A stretch of DNA of 64,000 nucleotides from Phycobacter azelaicus (GCF_014884385.1 NZ_WKFH01000003.1:310001-374000); one strand, 5' to 3'. Shown: positions 53,739-63,254, numbered from the stretch's first letter. Notes: generated from the letters alone by a model not told the origin. Numbers and translations are program-made.

Positions 53739-54818
53739 ATGCCTTCAAGACGTGGATTTCTGGCGGGCCTTCTGGCGGTGGGCATGGCGCCTGCGGCAAG
53801 CTGGGCAGATCTTGGCACACCAGCATTTCTGTCCGCAGGGAAAACGGCCGATGGCAGCCACGTGTTGGCAGGCCTCACCGAAGTCGGCGAGGTCCTGTTT
53901 CAACGCGACCTACCCGCCCGCGGCCATGCTGCTGCGGCCCACCCTAGCCGTCCAGAAGCAGTCGCCTTTGCCCGGCGCCCCGGACGGTTCGCAGATGTCG
54001 TCGACTGCCGCAGCGGCGCCCGGTTGGCCCGGCTTGAACCACCCTCGGGCCATCACTTTTATGGGCACGGTGTCTTTACCCCCGACGGCGGACTGCTGAT
54101 GACCACCGAGAATGACTTTGAAGCCGGGCGCGGCGTCATCGGTCTGTGGGATGCGGCCGTCGGCTACCGGCGCATGGGCAGCTTTTCATCGGGTGGGCTC
54201 GGACCACATGACATGCTGCTGCGCATGGATGGGCCGGGGATCATCGTCGCCAATGGCGGCATCGAAACACACCCCGACAGCGGCCGGGCCAAGCTGAACA
54301 TCCCGACAATGCAGCCCAATCTCAGCTACCTCAGCTTTGGCGGAAGCTTGGATGAGCAGGTCGAACTCGGGCAGGATTTGCACAAGAACTCGATCCGCCA
54401 CCTTGCGATGCACGCGGATGGCACCGTCGCCTTTGCCATGCAGTGGCAGGGCGATCAGGGCACGGATGTCCCGATTGTCGGGCTGCACCGGTTTGGCAGT
54501 GCCCCCCGCCTGATGGCAGAGGACGATCCGCGACTGCGCAACCTTGCAGGCTATGGCGGATCAGTCGCCTTTTCCGAGAATGGCAGACAGGTTGCCGTGA
54601 CCTCCCCCCGTGGAGGCCTTGTGCAGGTGATGGACACCGATAGCGGTAGGATCAGCGCAGAACACCGTCTGGCGGATGTCTGCGGTCTGGCTCCGGGATT
54701 GGGCGGCCTGATCTCCAGTTCGGGGACCGGCCGGATCGTTCAGATCGGCTACGACAGCGTGACCCCGCTGACACAGGCACCAATCGCTTGGGACAACCAC
54801 CTGATAAGGCTAGCCTGA
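53739..54818 (+). CDS. DUF1513 beta-propeller-like protein with Tat signal
   Basis: A 359-residue protein with a twin-arginine signal (MPSRRGFLAGLLAVG). The rest is beta-rich with repeats such as GHGVFTPDGGLLMTTENDFEAGRGVIGLWD and GGSVAFSENGRQVAVTSPRGG, consistent with a WD40-like propeller (DUF1513). Tat export suggests folding or cofactor loading before export. It closes the DUF1111-imelysin-DUF1513 operon (16 bp gap). Function unknown, presumed related to periplasmic iron handling. Confidence 0.88.
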   Translation: MPSRRGFLAGLLAVGMAPAASWADLGTPAFLSAGKTADGSHVLAGLTEVGEVLFQRDLPARGHAAAAHPSRPEAVAFARRPGRFADVVDCRSGARLARLEPPSGHHFYGHGVFTPDGGLLMTTENDFEAGRGVIGLWDAAVGYRRMGSFSSGGLGPHDMLLRMDGPGIIVANGGIETHPDSGRAKLNIPTMQPNLSYLSFGGSLDEQVELGQDLHKNSIRHLAMHADGTVAFAMQWQGDQGTDVPIVGLHRFGSAPRLMAEDDPRLRNLAGYGGSVAFSENGRQVAVTSPRGGLVQVMDTDSGRISAEHRLADVCGLAPGLGGLISSSGTGRIVQIGYDSVTPLTQAPIAWDNHLIRLA

Positions 54819-55007
54819 CCAAAACGGAAGCTCCCCTTGCGGGCACAGGGTCAGCCCCGTCTTCGCCCCCGGGCGGGGCAGGGCCAGTGGCTGCCCGCGC
54901 GCAAAGCCGGAAAAAATGCGTCTAAAGGCCCAAAGCGCGCATTCTCGAAAATAAACGATGACAAATCGAAATCCAAACACTATGTGAGCTTTAGAAAAGG
55001 AAAGCCC

Positions 55008-55808
55008 ATGGATGCCACAACACGCCAAAACGAAATCGTCGAGCTACTGAATGCGCAGGATCGTGTCGAGGTCGATGATCTGGCGCGGCGGTTTGGCGTC
55101 TCACTTCAGACCGTGCGCGCTGATCTGCGGGATCTGTCCGAGCGTGGCGCCCTGTCGCGCGTTCATGGCGGTGCAGTGCGCATCAGCGCAGGCGCAAGCC
55201 GCGCCTATGAGGATCGGCGCAGACTCAATGCCGATGGAAAGCAGGCCATGGCCGCCCTGGCAGCCGAGGTCATCCCGGAAAACTGTTCACTCACGCTCAA
55301 TATCGGCACCTCGACCGAGCAGGTGGCGCGTGCCCTGTCCAGCCATCGCGGCCTGACGGTAATTTCTAATAATATCAACATTATAAACATGATGATGGGT
55401 GGCGAAAGTCGTGAACTAGTCCTTGTCGGCGGCGCAGTACGGCAAAGCGACGGCGCCATCGTCGGCGAGGACGCGGTCGAGTTCATCTCGCGCTACAAGG
55501 TGGATTTTGCGGTGATCGGAGCTTCGGCCCTCGACGAAGATGGCGCGGTGTTGGATCACGATGGACGCGAAGTCTCGGTTGCGCGCGCGATCCTCAAAAA
55601 CGCCCGCACCCGTATCTTGGTCTGCGATCACAGCAAATTCCAACGCTCTGCCCCGGTACGGATCTGCGATGTGGCAGATCTGGATCTCGTGATCACCGAC
55701 GCCCCTGTCCCTGCCCCCTTCGCCGAGGCGGCCCGCACGGCCGGAACACGCATCCTGGTCGCGGGCCAAAGCGAAACTCAAAGCGAAAGCAGCGAAAACG
55801 ATGGATGA
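55008..55808 (+). CDS. glpR: DeoR family regulator, GlpR-like
   Basis: A 266-residue DeoR-type repressor. The N-terminal HTH (NEIVELLNAQDRVEVDDLARRFGVSLQTVRADLRDL) and RVHGGAV motif are followed by a sugar-phosphate-binding domain (SLTLNIGTSTEQVARALS, VGEDAVEFISRYKVDFAVIGASALDEDGAVLD). It precedes glpD with an 8-bp overlap, so glycerol-3-phosphate is the likely inducer. AAAAGG with adequate spacing sets the start at 55008. The 189-bp region upstream contains GC-rich inverted repeats (around 54850-54890) that may terminate the DUF1513 transcript. Confidence 0.9.
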   Translation: MDATTRQNEIVELLNAQDRVEVDDLARRFGVSLQTVRADLRDLSERGALSRVHGGAVRISAGASRAYEDRRRLNADGKQAMAALAAEVIPENCSLTLNIGTSTEQVARALSSHRGLTVISNNINIINMMMGGESRELVLVGGAVRQSDGAIVGEDAVEFISRYKVDFAVIGASALDEDGAVLDHDGREVSVARAILKNARTRILVCDHSKFQRSAPVRICDVADLDLVITDAPVPAPFAEAARTAGTRILVAGQSETQSESSENDG

Positions 55809-57366
55809 GAACATCACCGACCTTTTCATTATCGGCGGCGGCATCAACGGTTGCGGTATCGCGCGTGATGCGGCTGGGCGTGGCCTGTCGGTCAGTCTGG
55901 CGGAAATGAACGACCTTGCCTCGGCAACCTCGTCGGCCTCGACCAAGCTGTTCCACGGCGGATTGCGCTATCTGGAGTATTTCGAATTCCGCCTCGTGCG
56001 CGAGGCGCTGATCGAACGCGAGGTGCTGCTCAAGGCGATGCCGCATATCTCATGGCCGATGCGTTTTGTACTGCCGTTTCACAAGGACATGCGGTTTGAC
56101 AGCGACACCCCCACTTCGCGCCTGCTGACCCTTGTGATGCCCTGGATGAAGGGACGCCGCCCAGCCTGGCTGATCCGTCTCGGCCTGTTCCTCTACGACA
56201 CCCTGGGCAAACGCGGCATCCTGCCAGGAACACGCAAGCTGGACCTAATCAAGGACGAAGCAGGCGCGCCCTTGCAGCGTAAGTTCAAGACAGCCTTTGA
56301 ATACTCTGATTGCTGGGTCGAGGATGCGCGCCTTGTGGTGTTGAACGCCCGCGATGCTGCGGCGCGCGGCGCCGAGATCATGACACGCACCGAGGTTCTG
56401 GTGGCCGAACGCGCCGAGGATCACTGGCTTATTCATCTCAAGGACCGCGCCACCGGCGAGGTCTTCATGCGCCGCGCCCGCATGCTGGTCAATGCAGGCG
56501 GCCCCTGGGTCGCTGACGTGCTGCAACAGAAACTGGGCCAGAACAGCCGCGAAGGCGTGCGCCTTGTTCGCGGCAGCCACATCGTAGTGCCAAAACTTTA
56601 TGACCACGACCGCTGCTATTTCTTCCAAGGCACGGACGGGCGGATCATTTTCGCAATTCCCTACGAGGAAGACTTTACCCTGATCGGTACCACCGACGCC
56701 GACCACCCCGATCCGCAAACTGCCCCGACCTGCACGCCAGAGGAGCAGGAGTATCTGGTCAAATTTGCCTCGCAGTACTTTGAAAAGCCGATCAACCGCG
56801 AGGATATCGTCTGGACCTACTCCGGCGTGCGCCCGCTTTATGATGATGGGGCCAGCTCAGCCACGGCGGCGACGCGCGAATATGTGCTGACGCTGGAGAA
56901 CGGCGCGGCGCCGCTTTTGAATATCTTTGGTGGCAAGATCACCACCTATCGCAAACTGGCCGAGGCCGCGCTGGCCAAGATCGCCGAAGCACTGCCCGGT
57001 GTCGGGCAGGACTGGACCGCAGGCGTGGCCCTGCCTGGCGGTGATTTCCCGGTTGCCGACGTAAAGAAACTGCAGGATCGGCTGGCGGCGGACTATCCGT
57101 TCCTGTCGTCTTATGCCGTGCGCCGCCTGATCCGCGCCTATGGCACCGAGGCCTGGGATGTTCTGGGCAAGGCAGACAGCGCCAAGAATCTGGGACAGGA
57201 TTTTGGCGCGACGATCACCGAACGGGAACTCGATTGGACGATTGCCAATGAGTGGGTGCGCAGCGGCGATGACTTCCTGTGGCGGCGCACCAAGCTGGGC
57301 CTGCGCCTGGATGAGGCCCAACGCGAGGCGGTAGACGTCTACATCCGGGACAAAGCCGCCACCTGA
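55801..57366 (+). CDS. glpD: Aerobic glycerol-3-phosphate dehydrogenase
   Basis: A 521-residue flavoprotein with the FAD motif FIIGGGINGCGIARDAAGRG, the family blocks SSASTKLFHGGLRYLE and DRVVLLNARDA-like RLVVLNARDAAARGA, and IFGGKITTYRKLAEAAL near the C terminus. It oxidises glycerol-3-phosphate to dihydroxyacetone phosphate and reduces ubiquinone at the inner membrane. Coupled to glpR by an 8-bp overlap. Convergent with cobO, 6 bp apart. The start follows the glpR overlap; no alternative is needed. Confidence 0.95.
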   Translation: MDENITDLFIIGGGINGCGIARDAAGRGLSVSLAEMNDLASATSSASTKLFHGGLRYLEYFEFRLVREALIEREVLLKAMPHISWPMRFVLPFHKDMRFDSDTPTSRLLTLVMPWMKGRRPAWLIRLGLFLYDTLGKRGILPGTRKLDLIKDEAGAPLQRKFKTAFEYSDCWVEDARLVVLNARDAAARGAEIMTRTEVLVAERAEDHWLIHLKDRATGEVFMRRARMLVNAGGPWVADVLQQKLGQNSREGVRLVRGSHIVVPKLYDHDRCYFFQGTDGRIIFAIPYEEDFTLIGTTDADHPDPQTAPTCTPEEQEYLVKFASQYFEKPINREDIVWTYSGVRPLYDDGASSATAATREYVLTLENGAAPLLNIFGGKITTYRKLAEAALAKIAEALPGVGQDWTAGVALPGGDFPVADVKKLQDRLAADYPFLSSYAVRRLIRAYGTEAWDVLGKADSAKNLGQDFGATITERELDWTIANEWVRSGDDFLWRRTKLGLRLDEAQREAVDVYIRDKAAT

Positions 57367-57372
57367 TACCCC

Positions 57373-58008
57373 CTAAAACTCAACGCCCTTCTGCGCCTTG
57401 ATCCCGGCGCGGAAGGGGTGCTTGATCTGACCCATCTCGGTCACAAGATCCGCGATCTCGATCAACTCTTCCTTGGCATTGCGGCCTGTGAGCACAACAT
57501 GTGTCATCGGGGGTTTATGCTCCACCAGGAACTCAAGCACCTCCTCAAGATCCAGATATTCATAGCGCAGCGCAATGTTGATCTCATCGAGCAGAACCAT
57601 TGTGTTCTTCTCGTCGAGGATCATCTCCTTGGCCTTCTCCCAGCCAGCGCGGGCCGCCGCGATGTCGCGCGCCTTGTCCTGCGTTTCCCAGGTAAAGCCT
57701 TCGCCCATGGCGTAGAACTGGCAAAGATCGCTGAAATTCTCTTCGATCAGCGTGCGCTCGCCCGTCTGCCAGGCCCCTTTGATGAACTGAACCACCGCGC
57801 AGGGCATCTTGTGGGCGATGCAGCGCATGATCATACCGAATCCCGAGCTGGACTTACCCTTGCCGGGGCCGGTGTGGACAATGATCAACCCCTTTTCACC
57901 ATCCTTGTTGGCCATCATGCGATCGCGGGCGGCCTTCTTCTTGGCCATTTTGGAGGCGTGACGTGCCGCTTCCTCTTCTGAAATGCCGTTCTCGGACTTT
58001 TCGCTCAC
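57373..58008 (-). CDS. cobO: Cob(I)yrinic acid a,c-diamide adenosyltransferase (CobO)
   Basis: A 211-residue ATP-dependent corrinoid adenosyltransferase: P-loop GPGKGKSSSGFG at 47-58, FIKGAWQTGERTL, and the C-terminal HVVLTGRNAKEELIEIADLVTEM with family-typical MGQIKHPFRAGIKAQKGVEF. It adds the 5'-deoxyadenosyl group to the reduced corrinoid. GTG at 58008 is the best start (AGGAGTGG upstream); a frame reaching 58461 runs over the riboswitch. It is transcribed away from the other cob genes, with the riboswitch between. Confidence 0.95.
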   Translation of the reverse strand: MSEKSENGISEEEAARHASKMAKKKAARDRMMANKDGEKGLIIVHTGPGKGKSSSGFGMIMRCIAHKMPCAVVQFIKGAWQTGERTLIEENFSDLCQFYAMGEGFTWETQDKARDIAAARAGWEKAKEMILDEKNTMVLLDEINIALRYEYLDLEEVLEFLVEHKPPMTHVVLTGRNAKEELIEIADLVTEMGQIKHPFRAGIKAQKGVEF

Positions 58009-58082
58009 CGGGTCCACTCCTGCTGCTTGCGCGGTTAGGCCCCATGTCTTGACAAGGAAGCCCCCAATAGCGCAAGGGGATT

Positions 58083-58277
58083 TTGTTGGTTCCTGCGCAA
58101 GCAGGCGAAGAGGGAATGTGACAGGGCCCCAAACGGCCCGGAGCGCAGCCGCCCCCGCGACCGTGACCGGAGAGGCCTCCACGCCACTGGGTGAAACCGG
58201 GAAGGCAGGAGGACCGAAAAGGCCCCCCGCCCTGCGCACAGGCCTTGGGATCCACAAGCCGGGAGACCTGCCAACGG
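58083..58277 (+). promoter_or_regulatory. Cobalamin riboswitch (AdoCbl class, RF00174-like)
   Basis: Conserved elements occur in order on the + strand: P1 GTTGG (58085-58089) with CCAAC (58271-58275), AAGAGGGAATG, GCAGCCGCCCCCGCGACCGT (58145-58164), the GCCACTG box (58192-58198) followed by GGGAAGGCAGG, and the 3' core CCGGGAGACCTGCC. It lies about 120 bp upstream of the DUF1636 gene and should repress DUF1636-cobW-cobN-cobG when cobalamin is plentiful. cobO points the other way and is not downstream of it. Confidence 0.93.
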
Positions 58278-58394
58278 ATAGGATCAACGGGCGGACGGGG
58301 TGTTTCCGCGACCGGATGAGAGCCGATGCAACGATGCGGCTCCCTTCTGGCCCCTCCCCGCCTGCCAAAAGGAACGCGAAGGAGTCGCCGGACC

Positions 58395-58817
58395 ATGGCG
58401 AAAGACACTTCAGACATCCAGACCCCGGCAGAGGCGCCGGTCCTCCTGACCGTCTGCACAACCTGCAAGCGCGACGGTGTCGACCCCGAGGCCACCCGCC
58501 CTGGCACGCTTCTGCTCGAGGCCCTCAAAGGCACCGATTTGCCCGAGGGCGTTTCCGTACGCGGCGTTGAATGCCTGTCGGCCTGCAAGCGCGGCTGCTC
58601 GATGGTGCTGAGCGGCGGCGCGGGCCGCTGGAGCTATATCTACGGCGATCTTGACCCGGACCAGCACGTTGCGGAAATCCTGGAAGGCGCCGCCGCCTAT
58701 GCCGCGACCGAGGATGGCCTTGTGCCCTGGCGCGAACGTCCCCAGGTCTTTCGCAAGCAATCCATTGCCCGCATTCCCCCGGCGCCTGCGCCGGATGACA
58801 GCCCATCTCAGGAGTAA
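58395..58817 (+). CDS. DUF1636 family cysteine-rich metal-binding protein (CobW-associated)
   Basis: A 140-residue protein with cysteines C21-x2-C24 (VCTTCKRDG) and C60-x3-C64-x3-C68 (ECLSACKRGC), a pattern like thioredoxin-fold [2Fe-2S] ferredoxins. This is DUF1636, regularly found next to cobW in alphaproteobacteria. It is the first gene under the cobalamin riboswitch, 3 bp before cobW. A role in cobalt or cluster handling for the cobaltochelatase is likely but not shown. The start at 58395 has GGAG-like sequence about 15 nt upstream. Confidence 0.88.
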   Translation: MAKDTSDIQTPAEAPVLLTVCTTCKRDGVDPEATRPGTLLLEALKGTDLPEGVSVRGVECLSACKRGCSMVLSGGAGRWSYIYGDLDPDQHVAEILEGAAAYAATEDGLVPWRERPQVFRKQSIARIPPAPAPDDSPSQE

Positions 58818-58820
58818 CCG

Positions 58821-59855
58821 ATGAGCGATCTGAACAAAATTCCCGTCACCGTGATCACCGGCTTTCTGGGCGCGGGCAAGACCACGCTGATCCGCCATCT
58901 TATGCAGAACCCGCAAGGCAAGCGTCTGGCGGTGCTCGTCAACGAATTCGGCACCGCCGGAGTAGATGGCGACATCCTGAAATCCTGCGCCGATGAGAAC
59001 TGCCCGGAAAACAACATCGTGGAGCTGGCCAACGGCTGCATCTGCTGCACCGTGGCCGATGATTTCATCCCCACGATCGAGGCGCTGATGGCCCTGCCGG
59101 AAACGCCCGAACACATCCTCATCGAAACCTCGGGCCTGGCTCTTCCGAAACCTCTGCTCAAGGCCTTTGACTGGCCCGCGATCCGTTCCCGTATCACTGT
59201 GGACGGGGTGATTGCCCTCGCTGATGCCGAAGCCGTTGCCGCAGGGCAATTCGCCCCCGATCTCGACGCTGTTCAGGCCCAGCGCGAGGCAGACGAGAGC
59301 CTCGATCACGAAACACCCCTGTCCGAGGTCTTCGAAGATCAGATCTCCTGCGCTGACATCGTGCTCTTGTCCAAGGCGGACCTTGCCGGTGAAGAGGGCC
59401 TGACCAAGGCCCGCGCCGTGATCGAGGCCGAAGCGCCCCGTAAATTGCCGATCCTGCCGATGACCGAGGGCGTGATCGATCCCCGCGTCGTGCTGGGCGT
59501 TGGTGCTGCTGCCGAAGATGACCTCGACTCGCGTCCAAGCCATCACGACGGGCATCATGATCACGAACATGACGATTTTGACTCCATCGTGGTCGAAATG
59601 GGCGAAGTCTCAGACCCACAAGACCTGCAAGATCGCATCATCAAGATGGCCCGCAGCCGCAAGATTCTGCGCGTAAAGGGCTATGTCGCCGTCGAAGGAA
59701 AACCGATGCGTATGCTGGTACAGGCTGTGGGCGAACGCCTGCGCGCCCAATACGATCAACCCTGGGGCACCCAGCCGCGCAAGACCCAGCTGGTGGTTAT
59801 TGCCGAACACGACGATATCGACGTCGCGGGCATCCACGCAGATCTCGGAGCCTGA
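58821..59855 (+). CDS. cobW: CobW, cobalt-trafficking GTPase of the COG0523 family
   Basis: A 344-residue G3E GTPase: P-loop GFLGAGKT (14-21), the metal motif C-x-C-C in NGCICCTVAD (C73, C75, C76), SKAD as the G4 base motif and a histidine-rich stretch HHDGHHDHEHDD before the C-terminal CobW_C domain. CobW is thought to deliver Co2+ to cobaltochelatase CobNST. It sits between DUF1636 and cobN under riboswitch control. Confidence 0.95.
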   Translation: MSDLNKIPVTVITGFLGAGKTTLIRHLMQNPQGKRLAVLVNEFGTAGVDGDILKSCADENCPENNIVELANGCICCTVADDFIPTIEALMALPETPEHILIETSGLALPKPLLKAFDWPAIRSRITVDGVIALADAEAVAAGQFAPDLDAVQAQREADESLDHETPLSEVFEDQISCADIVLLSKADLAGEEGLTKARAVIEAEAPRKLPILPMTEGVIDPRVVLGVGAAAEDDLDSRPSHHDGHHDHEHDDFDSIVVEMGEVSDPQDLQDRIIKMARSRKILRVKGYVAVEGKPMRMLVQAVGERLRAQYDQPWGTQPRKTQLVVIAEHDDIDVAGIHADLGA

Positions 59856-60005
59856 CCTGTCATGCGGGGGGCGAAAGATAACAACCCTATCGTTCGGCCA
59901 AACGGCCGGACAGCCCCCGACCGCCCCCGTCGGCGGGGGCTTTGCCCCCACCCGCGTCCGTGTGCAGTTCTCGGCACACCTGTTGCCAAGTTGCGGAGCT
60001 GACCC
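59856..60005 (+). promoter_or_regulatory. cobW-cobN spacer with alternative hairpins
   Basis: Two mutually exclusive stems share GGGGGC at 59935-59940. It can pair with GCCCCC at 59923-59928 (TCGG-type loop, terminator-like but with only three T after it) or with GCCCCC at 59944-59949. A third hairpin CGGCC/GGCCG occupies 59895-59908. This could attenuate or process the transcript ahead of cobN; purely inferred. Confidence 0.4.
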
Positions 60006-63000
60006 ATGCACGTCGTATTTCGCGAAAGTCACGGGCTAGAGGAAACCGATACCCCCTTCGACGTCGGGCAGGATCCGGCGGATCTGATCGTTCTGTCCTT
60101 TTCCGACAGCGACCTTGGCGCTTTTGCAGCCGGCTGGCACCGGGCCAAGGGCAAGCTGCCGTCCTGCCGCCTTGCCAATCTGGTGGCGCTGAAACACCCC
60201 CTGTCAGTCGATACCTACACTGAGCAGACGCTTGAGGGTGCAAAGGGCGTGTTGGTGCGTCTCATCGGCGGCGAAAGCTACTGGCCTTATGGCCTGGCAA
60301 CCCTGCAGGATCTGGCCCGACGCAAAGGCATCGCGCTTGCCATCCTGCCCGCCGACGGGCGCGAGGATCCGCGCCTTGATGAGCTGTCGACCCTGCCAGT
60401 CTCGACCCTGCGTCGCCTTCAGGCGCTGTGTGATGCGGGCGGCGCGGTTGCGGCACAGGCGGCCCTTGCTCAACTGGCGCTTGCTGCCGGCCTTTATGCA
60501 GGGCCGGTTCCGGGTCTCAAGACCACACCGGAGTATGGTTTTTACGATCCCGAGCGTGGCGTCATTGCAGACCTGCCACAGGATGACAAACCGCTGGTCC
60601 TCGTCAGCTTCTACCGCTCCTACCTGACAGCAGCCGACACCGCGCCGGTGGATGCGCTGATCGCGGAACTGCGGACGCGCGGCTATGCCGCCTTTGGCAT
60701 CTTTGCCGCCAGCCTCAAAGCACCGGCCGCCGCGGAGTGGCTCGACGCCGAACTCCCTCGCCTCGCCCCTGCCGCGATCATCAATGCCACCGCTTTTTCG
60801 GCGCAAGGGTCAGATGGGCGCGCCTCTCCGCTCAGCGTGACGGGCTGCCCGGTGTTTCAGGTCGCGCTGTCCACCGCCCGCCGCAAGGACTGGGCAGAAG
60901 CGGCACGTGGCCTGTCACCTGCCGATCTTGCCATGCATGTGGTGTTGCCCGAGGTGGACGGTCGCATCATGGCCGGTGTGGTCAGCTTCAAGGCCCCGGC
61001 CAAAAAGGATCCTGACCTCCAGTATTCGCGTTTCGCCCATCGCGCCGACCCGGACCGCGTGCGCGCAACCATTGACAGGGTCGAAGGCTGGCTCCGCCTT
61101 GCATCACTCGACAACCAAGACAAACGCCTCGCGCTGGTACTCTCCACCTATCCCGGCCGCGACTACAACATCGCCCATGCCGTCGGCCTTGATGCACTTG
61201 CCTCCTGCGAGGTCTTGCTCAGCGCGCTGGCCGATCACGGGCATGACGTGTCACCAAAAGGCGACCTTGGCGCCCGCCTTGGGCAAGAGACGATTTCGCT
61301 TCCGCTAGGCGACTACAAAGCGGCCCTTCGAACGCTCCCTGAAAAGCTGCAACAGGACCTTACAGACGCCTGGGGTGCACCCGAAGACGACCCGGACCTC
61401 CAGGATGGTGCCTTTCACATGAAGGCGCTCACCGCAGGCAAGGCGATCATCGCCCTGCAACCCGAACGGGGCGAGGTGAAGACCCGCGTGGATGACTATC
61501 ACGATCTGGACCGCACCCCGCGCCATGCCTATGTGGCCTTCTACCTCTGGCTCCAGCAGCAAGTTGATGCAGTCCTTCACATCGGCGCCCATGGCACGCT
61601 GGAATGGCTGCCCGGAAAGGCGGTCGCCCTGTCTGAAACTTGCTGGCCCGAGGCGCTGATTGGGCCTCTCCCGGTAATCTACCCCTTCATCGTCAACGAC
61701 CCCGGCGAGGCGGCCCAGGCCAAGCGGCGCATCGGCGGCGTAACAATCGGCCACCTGCCACCGCCGCTGGCCCAGACCAACCTGCCCGATGGCATGGCGC
61801 GGCTCGAAAGCCTTCTGGACGAATACTCCACCGCAGACGGGCTCGATCCCGCCCGCCGGGACCGTCTTATCGAAGATATCCGAGCCGAGGCGCAAGGCAC
61901 CGGCGTCGAGGCCGATCTCGGCCTAACACCCGATTGTTCTGCCGCCGAGGCGATCACCCGCATCGACGCCTTTGTTTGCGACATCAAGGAAAGCCAATAC
62001 GCCGAAGGCCTGCACGTCTTTGGCACTGGCCAGTGCGGCCCGCAGGAGATCGCCGGTGTGATGGCCGCCCTATGCGGGCGGCTGGTCGCTCCCGGTCCCT
62101 CCGGCTCTCCTTTTCGCGGTCGCAGCGACGTAATCCCCACCGGGCGCAACCTTTTTACCACCGATCCACGGGCGGTGCCCTCGCGGGCGGCGCATGCACA
62201 AGGGGTCAAACTGGCGGAAGAGCTGCTGCGCCGCCATCTTCAGGATCATGGCGACTGGCCCAAAGGGCTCGTTATCGATCTGTGGGGGTCGGCCACCATG
62301 CGCACCGCGGGCGAGGAATTCGCCATGGCCCTGCACCTGGCGGGCTTAGCCCCGAAATGGGATGAAGGCTCTGAAAGGGTCTCGGGCTTTGAGATATTGC
62401 CCATGTCGATGCTGAATCGCCCCCGAATCGACGTGACCTTGCGGGTCTCCGGTCTCTTTCGCGATGTCTTTCCCGGCTTGGCCCAGATGTTCGAAGCCGC
62501 CGCCGGCGCTCTCGCAGACCGGGACGAGGCTGAGACCGACAATCCCTACCTGGCAGAAGCGCCGCGCGTCTTTGGCCCCAAACCCGGACAGTATGGTCTG
62601 TCTATGGGCGCGCACATGGACGACTATTCCGATGAAGCGCGCGCTGCAGCTGGTGAGGCCTGGCTCAATGCCTCCTCTCATGCCATCGACGCAAAGGGCG
62701 ATATCGCCGAAGCACGCGGGGCGCTTGAAGACCGCCTGAAGGGCGTCGACAGCTTCGTACACCTGCAGGACCTGCCTGAAACGGACATCCTCGTGGCGTC
62801 TGACTATGCAGCGCATGAGGCCGGCTTTGCTGCCGCCATGGCGCGTATCGGCCAAAAGGCGCCTGCCCTTTATCACCTTGACGCCACCCACCCCGATGCA
62901 CCGCAGGCACGTTCCTTAGGCGAAGAGATTGCCCGCGTTACCCGTGCCCGTGCCGCCAACCCGGATTGGGCCACATCCATGATGCGCCACGGATTTCGCG

Positions 63001-63254
63001 GTGGCGCCGAGATTGCTGCTACGCTGGATCATATGGCTGCCTTTGCCCACCTCGCACAGGCTGTACCGCCGCATCTGTTCGACCTTTACTTCGAAGCGAC
63101 GCTGGGTCGCGACGACTTGGTGGAGTTCCTCGAGCGCGAAAACCCCGATGCCCTAGCTGCCATGAGGGACCGTTTCCGCGCCCTGCAAGAGGGTGGTCTC
63201 TGGGTCACCCGCCGCAACTCGATCATTGCAACTCTCGAAAGCGGCGCGGCATGA
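60006..63254 (+). CDS. cobN: Cobaltochelatase subunit CobN
   Basis: The large 1082-residue subunit of the aerobic, ATP-dependent cobalt chelatase. Conserved landmarks include GAHGTLEWLPGKAVALSETCWPEALIGPLP, YPFIVNDPGEAAQAKRR and DLWGSATMRTAGEEFAMAL, followed by the C-terminal block MMRHGFRGGAEIAATLDHM. CobN binds hydrogenobyrinate a,c-diamide and, with CobS and CobT (not in the window), inserts Co2+. It is somewhat shorter than the 1250-residue Pseudomonas protein. GGAG 7 nt upstream supports the start. It overlaps cobG by 4 bp. Confidence 0.95.
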   Translation: MHVVFRESHGLEETDTPFDVGQDPADLIVLSFSDSDLGAFAAGWHRAKGKLPSCRLANLVALKHPLSVDTYTEQTLEGAKGVLVRLIGGESYWPYGLATLQDLARRKGIALAILPADGREDPRLDELSTLPVSTLRRLQALCDAGGAVAAQAALAQLALAAGLYAGPVPGLKTTPEYGFYDPERGVIADLPQDDKPLVLVSFYRSYLTAADTAPVDALIAELRTRGYAAFGIFAASLKAPAAAEWLDAELPRLAPAAIINATAFSAQGSDGRASPLSVTGCPVFQVALSTARRKDWAEAARGLSPADLAMHVVLPEVDGRIMAGVVSFKAPAKKDPDLQYSRFAHRADPDRVRATIDRVEGWLRLASLDNQDKRLALVLSTYPGRDYNIAHAVGLDALASCEVLLSALADHGHDVSPKGDLGARLGQETISLPLGDYKAALRTLPEKLQQDLTDAWGAPEDDPDLQDGAFHMKALTAGKAIIALQPERGEVKTRVDDYHDLDRTPRHAYVAFYLWLQQQVDAVLHIGAHGTLEWLPGKAVALSETCWPEALIGPLPVIYPFIVNDPGEAAQAKRRIGGVTIGHLPPPLAQTNLPDGMARLESLLDEYSTADGLDPARRDRLIEDIRAEAQGTGVEADLGLTPDCSAAEAITRIDAFVCDIKESQYAEGLHVFGTGQCGPQEIAGVMAALCGRLVAPGPSGSPFRGRSDVIPTGRNLFTTDPRAVPSRAAHAQGVKLAEELLRRHLQDHGDWPKGLVIDLWGSATMRTAGEEFAMALHLAGLAPKWDEGSERVSGFEILPMSMLNRPRIDVTLRVSGLFRDVFPGLAQMFEAAAGALADRDEAETDNPYLAEAPRVFGPKPGQYGLSMGAHMDDYSDEARAAAGEAWLNASSHAIDAKGDIAEARGALEDRLKGVDSFVHLQDLPETDILVASDYAAHEAGFAAAMARIGQKAPALYHLDATHPDAPQARSLGEEIARVTRARAANPDWATSMMRHGFRGGAEIAATLDHMAAFAHLAQAVPPHLFDLYFEATLGRDDLVEFLERENPDALAAMRDRFRALQEGGLWVTRRNSIIATLESGAA

